Origin: Cellulomonas wangleii | GTDB lineage: Bacteria > Actinomycetota > Actinomycetes > Actinomycetales > Cellulomonadaceae | Length of the DNA stretch: 64,000 nucleotides | Assembly: GCF_018388445.1 (NCBI RefSeq) | Contig: NZ_CP074405.1 | Location: forward strand, 62,001 to 126,000 | Direction of reading: 5' to 3' | Part shown: piece after piece, positions 16,947-23,889 of the stretch | How the letters are laid out: every line of letters starts with the position of its first letter | How positions within the stretch are numbered: the first letter of the stretch is position 1 | Made by a program: the position numbers and the translations under genes | Notes under the pieces: model-generated | What the model was told of the DNA's origin: nothing | What the model saw: the letters and a program-made list of their open reading frames with translations, nothing else | Database searches by the model: none

Positions 16947-18092
16947 ATGGACGTGGCGGTGCTCGGGGCGACAGGCGACGTCGGACGGCAGATCTGCACG
17001 CAGCTCGTCGAGCGGCAGGTGCTGCCGACGACGTCGCGGCTGCAGCTGGTCGGGCGCCCCGGCGGGACGTCCGGGCGGGCCGTGCACGGGCTGCGCGCCG
17101 ACCTGGTCGACGCCTACGACGAGCACGCGCCGCTGCTGGACGTGGCGCTCGACCCGGCCGAGGTGGTCGCCGACGTCGTCGTCGTGGCCGCGGGTCGCAC
17201 GGCCCCCGCGGGCAGCGGCGGCGTCCCGCCGAGCCGGGCCGTGCTCGCCGCCGCCAACGCCGACGTGTTCCGGGCGTACGCGGACGCGCTGGCCGCCCAC
17301 GGGTCCGGCAGCGAGGTCGTGGTGGTGGTGTCCAACCCGGTCGAGCTGGGCGTCGCGATCCTCGCCGAGCGGCTGGGGCGGCACCGGGTGGTCGGCATGG
17401 GCGCGTGGCTCGACACCCTGCGGTTCCGCCGTGAGATCGCCGTGCAGCTCGGCGTGCGGCGGCACCGGGTCGGCGGGTTCGTCGGCGGGCAGCACGGCGA
17501 CGACGCCGTCCCGCTGTGGTCCACCGTGCGGATCAGCGGCCTCGACGTCGCCGAGCGGCAGCGGGCCGTCGCGCGGCTGCGGCAGGGGCGCACCCTCGCG
17601 ACGTTCCCCGCGGAGGTCGCGCGGGCCAAGGCCGAGCTGCTCACCGTCGCCGCGACCGACGTGGCGGCGGCGTTCGCGCTCATCGACTCCTGGCCGCCGG
17701 ACCTGCGCGCGCTGGCCCGCCCGTGGATGACGCACCAGTCCGGCGCGAAGACGGCCACCGGGACGGCGTCGGCGACGATCGACCTCGTGGAGACGATCCT
17801 CGACGGCCGGGACATCGTCGTGGCCGGGCAGGTGGCGCTCGAGGGAGAGGTGAGCGTCGGCGGGTCGCCCGTGCACGGGGTGCTCGGCGTGCCCGTGGTG
17901 CTCGGCCCGGAGGGGTGGTCCCGCGTGCTGCTCGACCCGCTGCCGCCCGACGAGGACGCCCGGCTGGCCGAGGCCGGCGCCGCCGTCGCCGCGGCGTGCG
18001 CGCCGTGGACGGGCGCCGCGGCCGTCGCTGCCACCTCCGACCCCCCCACCTCCGACCCCGCCACGCCCACGACCGGGGAGCCGCCGCGATGA
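16947..18092 (+). CDS. Malate/lactate dehydrogenase-like NAD-dependent enzyme
   Basis: 381 residues, somewhat long for the family (about 310-330). It starts with a Rossmann GATGDVG loop and carries VVVVSNPVELGVAI (the conserved VxNPVD region), the substrate Arg region WLDTLRFR and the catalytic-His loop GGQHGDDAVPLWS. The usual PRKPG loop is replaced by GRTAPAGSGGVPPSR, so substrate preference may differ from malate. The C-terminal 50 residues are an Ala/Pro/Thr-rich extension. TAGCCT lies 7 nt upstream of ATG 16947. Its stop overlaps the start of the ACT-domain gene, so the two are translationally coupled. Confidence 0.8.
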   Translation: MDVAVLGATGDVGRQICTQLVERQVLPTTSRLQLVGRPGGTSGRAVHGLRADLVDAYDEHAPLLDVALDPAEVVADVVVVAAGRTAPAGSGGVPPSRAVLAAANADVFRAYADALAAHGSGSEVVVVVSNPVELGVAILAERLGRHRVVGMGAWLDTLRFRREIAVQLGVRRHRVGGFVGGQHGDDAVPLWSTVRISGLDVAERQRAVARLRQGRTLATFPAEVARAKAELLTVAATDVAAAFALIDSWPPDLRALARPWMTHQSGAKTATGTASATIDLVETILDGRDIVVAGQVALEGEVSVGGSPVHGVLGVPVVLGPEGWSRVLLDPLPPDEDARLAEAGAAVAAACAPWTGAAAVAATSDPPTSDPATPTTGEPPR

Positions 18093-18583
18093 CCGACACC
18101 GCCGCCCCCGCCGGTCTCGCGGGTGACGACGACACCCGGTGGGTGGGCTGGGTCCGCACCGAGCACCGCACGGGCGCGATCTCCGCGCTCGCGGGCGTCT
18201 TCTCCACCCGCGGCGTCAACGTCGACTCCATGGCCACCGGCGACGTCCACGACGACGCGGGCCTCGTGGTCGTGACGTTCCGAGCGGGGGAGCGCCGGGC
18301 CCGCCTCCTGGCCCGCACCGTCGAGCGGCTCCCGCAGGTGCGCGGCGTGCGGGTCCGCCGCGTCGACGACCCGGGCGTGCGCGCGGCGGCCGTCGTGCAC
18401 CTGCCGGCCGGGACCGCCTTCCGTCCGCCCGCAGGGGCGGGGGTGCGGTGGTCGGGCGGCAGCGGCGCGGGGGAGCCGCTGCTGGTCGAGGGCCCGCTCG
18501 TCGACGTCGAGACGACCGTGGCCGCCGCGCGTGCCGCCGGGGCGACCGGTGACGCGACCGTGATCCAGCCGCCGCGCGGCTGA
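18089..18583 (+). CDS. ACT-domain protein (IlvH-like), possible regulatory subunit
   Basis: 164 residues. Residues 17-75 form an ACT domain close to that of the acetolactate synthase small subunit: 'HRTGAISALAGVFSTRGVNV' then 'DSMATGDV', with VVVTFRAG in the third strand. ACT domains bind amino acids. The rest is Pro/Gly-rich and lacks the full IlvH C-terminal domain. The ATG overlaps the stop of the malate-dehydrogenase-like gene (ATGA), so it may be an allosteric partner of that enzyme. No ilvB is nearby. Confidence 0.7.
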   Translation: MTDTAAPAGLAGDDDTRWVGWVRTEHRTGAISALAGVFSTRGVNVDSMATGDVHDDAGLVVVTFRAGERRARLLARTVERLPQVRGVRVRRVDDPGVRAAAVVHLPAGTAFRPPAGAGVRWSGGSGAGEPLLVEGPLVDVETTVAAARAAGATGDATVIQPPRG

Positions 18584-18645
18584 CCGGCCGCGGGTGGTCG
18601 TGGCGCGCAGGCCGCGGCGTCAGGCCGTGGCGGCGCCGGGCCGCG

Positions 18646-19008
18646 TCACGCCGACGGCGGCGTCTGCACCACGCTGATCATCGCGGGGTCGATGACGTTC
18701 CCGACGCACTGCACGACCCGCTCGACGTCCGCGACGCGGGCGTCGGACGCCATGACGATCCCGCCGCCGGCGGACGGTGCGTCCGCGCTGACGTAGGCGT
18801 CGACGACCGCCGCGTCGTCGGCGCACGCCGCGACGGTCCGCAGGTCACCGGCCACGAGCACCGTCCACGGACCCTGTGCGGGGATCTCGACGGCCGGCCC
18901 GCCGCCCCCGCTGCCGAACGCGGCGAGCGCCCCGAGCAGGCTGCTGCCGACCAGGGCGGCCACCACGACCACAGCGGTCGTGCGGGTGCGCTTGGCGCGG
19001 TCGCGCAC
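18646..19008 (-). CDS. Small secreted or membrane-anchored protein, unknown
   Basis: 120 residues. After a basic N-terminus (RDRAKRTRT), one hydrophobic segment (AVVVVAALVGSSLLGALAA) acts as signal peptide or anchor. The exported part has two Cys (ACADDA, VQCVGN) that could form a disulfide. GTG 19008 has GGAGGA 3-4 nt upstream. Not recognised; convergent with the ACT-domain gene. Confidence 0.6.
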   Translation of the reverse strand: MRDRAKRTRTTAVVVVAALVGSSLLGALAAFGSGGGGPAVEIPAQGPWTVLVAGDLRTVAACADDAAVVDAYVSADAPSAGGGIVMASDARVADVERVVQCVGNVIDPAMISVVQTPPSA

Positions 19009-19143
19009 AGTTCCTCCAGCAGGTCGGGTCCCCAGCAGGGTAGCCCGGCGACCTGGGGGTCCCGACGCGGGCGCCCTGCCCCGCAGGTCGTCGGGTCACG
19101 CCTGCGGAGGTGCGCCGCGCGCCGCGCTCCTAGAGTCGTCGGC

Positions 19144-20061
19144 GTGACCAGCGGGGACGTGCGCATCGGCATCTCGGGGTGGCGGTACGCCCCCTGGCGG
19201 GGGGTGTTCTACCCGCCCGGGCTGCAGCAGCGGCGCGAGCTGGAGCACGCGTCACGGCAGCTGGGCTCGATCGAGATCAACGGGTCGTTCTACTCGTTGC
19301 AGCGCCCCGACAGCTACCGCGCGTGGCGGGCCGAGACGCCCGACGACTTCGTGTTCTCGGTCAAGGGTCCCCGCTTCGTCACGCACATGAAGAAGCTCGC
19401 CGGCGTCGAGGTGCCGCTGGCCAACTTCTGGGCGTCGGGGGTCCTCGCGCTCGAGGACCGCACCGGTCCCGTGCTGTGGCAGCTGCCGCCCAACCTGGGC
19501 TTCGACGCCGACCGGCTCGCCCGGTTCTTCGACCTGCTGCCGCGGTCCACCGCCGCGGCCGCGCGCCTGGCGGAGCAGCACGACGACAAGGTCCCCGAGG
19601 GCCGCGCGCTGACGACCGTCGAGCAGGACCGGCCGCTGCGGCACGTCCTCGAGGTCCGGCACGACACGTTCCTCACCCCGGCGTTCCCCGCGCTGCTGCG
19701 GGCGCACGACATCGGCCTCGTGGTCGCCGACACCGCGGGGCGCTGGCCGCACCTGGAGGACCTGACCAGCGACGTCGTGTACGTGCGCCTGCACGGGGAG
19801 AGCGAGCTGTACGTCTCCGGGTACGACGACGCGTCGCTGGACCGGTGGGCCGCGAAGGTCCGCGCCTGGTCCACGGGCGCCACCCCGCCCGACGGGCCCC
19901 GGGTGTCACCGCCGGCCGCGGACCGCCCCCGGGACGTGTACGTCTACTTCGACAACGACGTGAAGGTCCGCGCACCGTTCGACGCGATGGCCCTGGCCCG
20001 GCGCCTCGGGGTGGGGCCAGCGGCACAGGGGGGCACCGGCGCCGACGCTGGACTCGCGTAG
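19144..20061 (+). CDS. DUF72 (YecE-like) protein
   Basis: 305 residues. Family landmarks: 'IGISGWRYAPWRGVFYPPG' at the start, IEINGSFYSLQRPDSYRAWR, 'FSVKGPRFVTHMKKL', and 'YVRLHGESELYVSGYDD' followed by 'VYVYFDNDVKVRAPFDA'. DUF72 proteins adopt a TIM-barrel fold; their biochemical role is not established. GTG 19144 lies 7 nt after TAGAGT (19131-19136), so the transcript is likely leaderless. Confidence 0.85.
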   Translation: MTSGDVRIGISGWRYAPWRGVFYPPGLQQRRELEHASRQLGSIEINGSFYSLQRPDSYRAWRAETPDDFVFSVKGPRFVTHMKKLAGVEVPLANFWASGVLALEDRTGPVLWQLPPNLGFDADRLARFFDLLPRSTAAAARLAEQHDDKVPEGRALTTVEQDRPLRHVLEVRHDTFLTPAFPALLRAHDIGLVVADTAGRWPHLEDLTSDVVYVRLHGESELYVSGYDDASLDRWAAKVRAWSTGATPPDGPRVSPPAADRPRDVYVYFDNDVKVRAPFDAMALARRLGVGPAAQGGTGADAGLA

Positions 20062-20096
20062 GTTCGTCCTCGTCCCGACCTGAAGGAGCGCACACC

Positions 20097-20459
20097 ATGC
20101 AGTGCCCCGTGGACCAGGCCCAGCTCGTCATGACCGAGCGCCAGGGCGTCGAGATCGACTACTGCCCCGTGTGCCGCGGCATCTGGCTGGACCGGGGTGA
20201 GCTCGACAAGATCATCGACCGTGCCGGGCCCGCGGTGCCGGGGGTCGACCCCCGGGCCGTCCCAGGCGCTGCCGCGCCGGACCCCCGTCTCGGTGACACG
20301 CGCAATTACGGCTCGTACGACCGGCCGCCCGAGCGCGGGTACGACCGCGATGACCGCGGCGGCTACGCGCGCGGGTACGACGACCGCGGTGGCTACGGCC
20401 ACGACCGGGGCAAGCGCAAGAAGCGCGAGTCCTGGCTCGAGGACCTCTTCGACTTCTGA
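20097..20459 (+). CDS. Zinc-ribbon (zf-TFIIB) protein with Gly/Tyr/Arg-rich tail
   Basis: 120 residues. The N-terminus is a zf-TFIIB type zinc ribbon: CPVDQAQ, then CPVCRGIWLDRGELDKII (Cys pairs near residues 3 and 22-25). The second half is a low-complexity Tyr/Gly/Asp/Arg stretch ending in a basic patch (KRKKRE) and WLEDLFDF. Start ATG 20097 has GAAGGAG upstream. The family is common and its role unknown. Confidence 0.8.
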   Translation: MQCPVDQAQLVMTERQGVEIDYCPVCRGIWLDRGELDKIIDRAGPAVPGVDPRAVPGAAAPDPRLGDTRNYGSYDRPPERGYDRDDRGGYARGYDDRGGYGHDRGKRKKRESWLEDLFDF

Positions 20460-20472
20460 CGGCCCCGGGTGT

Positions 20473-20511
20473 CCGGACCGCCCTCCCACCCGGGGTGGGA
20501 GAGCGGTCCGG
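20473..20511. terminator. Bidirectional hairpin terminator
   Basis: A near-perfect inverted repeat spans 20473-20511, with an outer 9-bp stem CCGGACCGC/GCGGTCCGG and an inner stem built on CTCCCACC/GGTGGGAG, separated by a one-base bulge pair. It lies between the convergent zinc-ribbon and aldo-keto reductase genes and can serve both. Confidence 0.8.
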
Positions 20512-20519
20512 TCACGTCG

Positions 20520-21530
20520 TCAGGCGGGGCGCTTCTGCGGGGACGTCTCCGCCGTCTTGCCCGGGTCGCGCTCGACGACGCCGCCGAGGACCTCGTCGAT
20601 GCGGGCCATCGCCTCGGCCGGGATCGTCACGCCTGCGGCCTTGACGTTCTCGGTGACCTGCTCGGGGCGCGACGCGCCGATGAGCGCGGCGGCGACGTTG
20701 TCGTTCTGCAGCACCCACGCGATCGCGAGCTGCGCCATCGACAGGCCCAGCTCGTCGGCGACGGGCTGCAGGCCCTGCACGCGGGTGAGGACGTCGTCGT
20801 TCATGAACCGCTTGATCATGTTCGCGCCGCCCTTCTCGTCCGTGGCGCGCGACCCCGCGGGCGGCTGCTGGCCGGGCTTGTACTTGCCGGTGAGCACGCC
20901 CTGGGCGACGGGCGACCAGACGATCTGGGAGATCCCCAGCTCGCGCGACGTCGGGACGACCTCCTCCTCGATGACCCGCCACAGCATCGAGTACTGCGGC
21001 TGGCTCGAGATGAGCTGCACGCCCAGGTCCTTCGCCAGCGCGTGGCCGGCACGGATCTGGTCCGCGGTCCACTCCGAGACGCCGATGTACAGCGCCTTGC
21101 CCTGGCGCACGACGTCGGCGAACGCCTGCATCGTCTCCTCGAGCGGCGTCTCCGTGTCGTACCGGTGGGCCTGGTACAGGTCGACGTAGTCGGTCTGCAG
21201 GCGACGCAGCGAGCCGTTGATCGACTCCATGATGTGCTTGCGCGACAGGCCGACGTCGTTCTTGCCGCCCGGTCCGGTGGGCCAGTACACCTTCGTGAAG
21301 ATCTCGAGCGACTCGCGCCGCTCGCCCTTGAGCGCCTCGCCGAGGACGCTCTCGGCCTTGGTGTTCGCGTAGACGTCCGCGGTGTCGAACGTCGAGATGC
21401 CCGCGTCGAGGGCGGCGCGGACGCACTGCGTCGCGGTCTCGTTCTCCACCTGCGAGCCGTGGGTGAGCCAGTTGCCGTACGTGATCTCGGAGATCTTGAG
21501 CCCCGAGCTGCCGAGGTAGCGGAATTCCAT
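20520..21530 (-). CDS. Aldo/keto reductase (potassium-channel-beta-like)
   Basis: 336 residues. The N-terminus (YLGSSGLKISEITYG) and the tetrad region are intact: 'FDTADVYANTKAES' (Asp and Tyr), 'EIFTKVYW' (Lys) and 'YQAHRYD' (His). The NADPH-binding end is present ('AALIGASRPEQVTENVKA'). The overall pattern matches the AKR6/7-like group close to Kv-beta subunits. It would reduce aldehydes or ketones with NADPH. ATG 21530 with GGATGGGG upstream. Shares a terminator region with the zinc-ribbon gene. Confidence 0.9.
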   Translation of the reverse strand: MEFRYLGSSGLKISEITYGNWLTHGSQVENETATQCVRAALDAGISTFDTADVYANTKAESVLGEALKGERRESLEIFTKVYWPTGPGGKNDVGLSRKHIMESINGSLRRLQTDYVDLYQAHRYDTETPLEETMQAFADVVRQGKALYIGVSEWTADQIRAGHALAKDLGVQLISSQPQYSMLWRVIEEEVVPTSRELGISQIVWSPVAQGVLTGKYKPGQQPPAGSRATDEKGGANMIKRFMNDDVLTRVQGLQPVADELGLSMAQLAIAWVLQNDNVAAALIGASRPEQVTENVKAAGVTIPAEAMARIDEVLGGVVERDPGKTAETSPQKRPA

Positions 21531-21613
21531 GGCCCCATCCCAGCACCTTCGTCGCCGTCGCGCCGTGCAGGGCTGGTGCGGCGGTGCGGCGTGCACGGGT
21601 GGACGCTGGAAGG

Positions 21614-22690
21614 GTGCCGGAAGCCGACCGTCCCGTGCCCGGCCGCGAGCCCACCCCGCGCGGCGTGCCCGTCGCACCCTGGCGCGCGCGTGCGCCGGGC
21701 ATCGCCGTGGCCCTGGGTCTCGGCGCGGCGGGGGCCGCCCTGGGGTCGGCGGTGCCGCTGCTCGGCGGCGCCGTGCTGGCGCTGGCGATGGGTGTGGCGC
21801 TGCGCGAGGTGCTGGCCCGCGGACCGGTCGCGTGGGCGCACGCGCTGGAGCCCGGGGCCCGCACGTGCTCCACGTTCGCGCTGCAGGCGGCGGTGGTGCT
21901 GCTGGGGTTCGGGCTCTCGCTGGGTCAGGTCGCGCGGACCGGGGGAGCGGCGCTGCCCGTGATGCTCGTGACGCTCACGGTCGTGCTGGTCCTGGCGGTG
22001 CTGCTCGGTCGCCGCCTCGGCCTGGACTCCGACACCCGCACCCTCATCGGTGTCGGCACGGGCATCTGCGGGGCGTCGGCCATCGCGGCGACCAGTGCCG
22101 TGATCCGGGCGTCGCAGACGACCATCGCGACGGCCATGGCGACGATCTTCACGTTCAACGCGCTCGGCGCGATCACGTTCCCGCTGCTGGGTGAGGCGAT
22201 GGGGCTGTCGCAGGAGGGGTTCGGGACGTGGGCGGGCACCGCCGTCAACGACACGTCCTCGGTCGTCGCCGCGGCCACGGCCTACGGCGCGCTCGCGCTC
22301 GAGACGGCCGTCGTCGTCAAGCTCACCCGCACCCTGGCGATCGTGCCGGTGACGCTCGCGCTGGCGGTGCGGCAGGCGCGGCGGGACCGCGCGGCGGCGC
22401 ACGCCACCGGCGGTGGGACGCCGTGGACCCGGCTCGTCCCGCCGTTCCTCGTGCTCTTCCTGGTCGCGTCGGCCGTCACGACGCTCGGCTGGTTCCCCGC
22501 CGCGTGGGAGGCCGGGGCCGACACCGGGGCACACGCCCTGACCGCGGTCGCACTGGCGGGCGTCGGGCTGCTCACGCCCGTCGACGCACTGCGCCGCGCC
22601 GGCTGGCGGCCGCTCGCGCTGGGCGGTGCGCTGTCACTCGCCGTGGCGGCGACCAGCCTCGGGATGCAGGCGGTCACCGGCCTGCTGTGA
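21614..22690 (+). CDS. YeiH-family (UPF0324) membrane transporter, putative sulfate exporter
   Basis: 358 residues with about ten hydrophobic helices. Family signatures are 'LGFGLSLGQVARTGG', 'IGVGTGICGASAIAATSAVI', 'TFNALGAITFPLLGEAMGLS' and 'GTAVNDTSSVVAA'. YeiH proteins are annotated as putative sulfate exporters, but direct evidence is thin. GTG 21614 is the best start, although its purine-rich stretch (GGAAGG) is very close. The last 57 bp overlap tail-to-tail with the DUF916 gene. Confidence 0.85.
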   Translation: MPEADRPVPGREPTPRGVPVAPWRARAPGIAVALGLGAAGAALGSAVPLLGGAVLALAMGVALREVLARGPVAWAHALEPGARTCSTFALQAAVVLLGFGLSLGQVARTGGAALPVMLVTLTVVLVLAVLLGRRLGLDSDTRTLIGVGTGICGASAIAATSAVIRASQTTIATAMATIFTFNALGAITFPLLGEAMGLSQEGFGTWAGTAVNDTSSVVAAATAYGALALETAVVVKLTRTLAIVPVTLALAVRQARRDRAAAHATGGGTPWTRLVPPFLVLFLVASAVTTLGWFPAAWEAGADTGAHALTAVALAGVGLLTPVDALRRAGWRPLALGGALSLAVAATSLGMQAVTGLL

Positions 22691-23821
22691 CCCGACCGGC
22701 TCGGGGTCGCGGGCGGCGGCCACCGCCGCGTCGATCCGCGCCTGCAGGGTCGCGGCGGACCGCCGGCGCCACCACCGCACCCCGAGCACGCCACCCACGA
22801 CGAGCACCAGCAGCGCGAGCTGCGTCCACGGCACCGTCCACACGGTGACCTGCGCGGACCCGGTGCGCAGCGCGGCGTCGACGACGTCCTCGCCCACCAC
22901 CCACGGGCGGGTGTCGACGTGCCCGGTGACGCGCACCACCGGCCAGACCGGGACGGCCGCCTCGACGAGCACCTGCTGACCGGGCAGCACCTCGCGGACC
23001 TCGGTGCGGTCCTCCGCGGCGGCGACGCCGAACGGGCCGGCCAGCGTGGTCACGGCGCGGGCCGCGAGGCGGACGTCGCCGGTGTTCTCGACCCGGTAGC
23101 TCACGTGGACCGTGCCCGGGGCGAAGGGGTTCCACGACGGCTCCCACCGTGTCGTGACGTCGGTGGGGGCCAGCCCCGCCTCGATGTCGCCCGTGACGCG
23201 CAGGTGCAGCCGCACGCCGTTGCGCGCCGCGAGACGCAGGTCGTCGCCGGCGACGAGCTCGGCCACGACGCCGGCCGGGTGGTCACCGGGTCGGGCGTCG
23301 GCGGGCACGGTGATCGTCAGGGGCACGGTCACGGCGGCGCCGGCGTCGAGCGAGACGAGGAGCGTGCCGTCCTCCTGGGCCTGCGCGCCCTCGACGGTGC
23401 CGAGGGCGACCCACGACCCGCCGTCGCGGGGCGGGGTCCCGGTCGGCGGCAGGTCGAAGTACCCGCTGTCGGACAGCACCCCGTCCCCGGCGTAGACGGC
23501 GAACGTCGCGGCGGTCTCACCGAGGTTGGTGATCGTCACGTGCTCGGCCACCGACGCGCCGGGGTCCAGGACGTGCCGCAGCGAGATGCGGTCGTCGGGG
23601 CCCTCCGCGGTCGCCGGCTGGACCGTCCACGTCACGGTGTCGTCGGGCTGCGCCGGCGTCGGCGCGACCTCGGCCGCCGCCGTCGCCGCGGTCGGCCAGG
23701 CCACGGCGACCAGCGCAGCGAGCAGTGCAGCGAGCAGTGCAGCGACCAGCGCGGTGAGCAGCACGGTGGCGCCGGCGGGCCGGGAGGTGCGGGGCAGGTC
23801 GGCCGTGCGCGTGCGGTGCAT
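22634..23821 (-). CDS. DUF916/WxL-type cell-surface protein with C-terminal anchor
   Basis: 395 residues. A signal peptide with a repetitive hydrophobic core (residues 18-42) is followed by DUF916-like immunoglobulin-fold domains ('ISLRHVLDPGASVAEHVTI', 'TITVPADARPGDHPAGVVAEL', 'VHVSYRVENTGDVRLAARAV'). A transmembrane helix (LALLVLVVGGVLGV) and basic cytoplasmic tail end it. DUF916 proteins in Gram-positives bind peptidoglycan and partner WxL surface proteins. The secreted esterase encoded upstream in the same direction has a C-terminal domain that could be such a partner. ATG 23821 with GGAGAC upstream. Overlaps yeiH by 57 bp. Confidence 0.8.
   Translation of the reverse strand: MHRTRTADLPRTSRPAGATVLLTALVAALLAALLAALVAVAWPTAATAAAEVAPTPAQPDDTVTWTVQPATAEGPDDRISLRHVLDPGASVAEHVTITNLGETAATFAVYAGDGVLSDSGYFDLPPTGTPPRDGGSWVALGTVEGAQAQEDGTLLVSLDAGAAVTVPLTITVPADARPGDHPAGVVAELVAGDDLRLAARNGVRLHLRVTGDIEAGLAPTDVTTRWEPSWNPFAPGTVHVSYRVENTGDVRLAARAVTTLAGPFGVAAAEDRTEVREVLPGQQVLVEAAVPVWPVVRVTGHVDTRPWVVGEDVVDAALRTGSAQVTVWTVPWTQLALLVLVVGGVLGVRWWRRRSAATLQARIDAAVAAARDPEPVGSQQAGDRLHPEAGRRHGE
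23715..23762 (-). repeat. Four 12-bp tandem repeats in a signal-peptide coding segment
   Basis: The unit GCAGCGAGCAGT occurs at 23715-23726 and 23727-23738, with diverged copies at 23739-23750 and 23751-23762. On the minus strand each copy encodes four hydrophobic residues (LLAA / LVAA), building the core of the DUF916 protein signal peptide. Slippage would alter the signal-peptide length in steps of four residues without a frameshift. Confidence 0.8.
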
Positions 23822-23837
23822 GGGTGTCTCCTCGGGC

Positions 23838-23872
23838 CGACGCGCGGCGGGGTGGTGCCCCGCCGCGCGTCG
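23838..23872 (-). terminator. Perfect 15-bp hairpin after the double-esterase gene
   Basis: Arms 23838-23852 and 23858-23872 pair perfectly over 15 bp with a 5-nt loop, between the stop of the esterase gene (23890) and the start of the DUF916 gene (23821), both on the minus strand. It would limit read-through and set a lower level of the DUF916 mRNA. Confidence 0.75.
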
Positions 23873-23889
23873 GTTCGTCGGTCCGTCGG

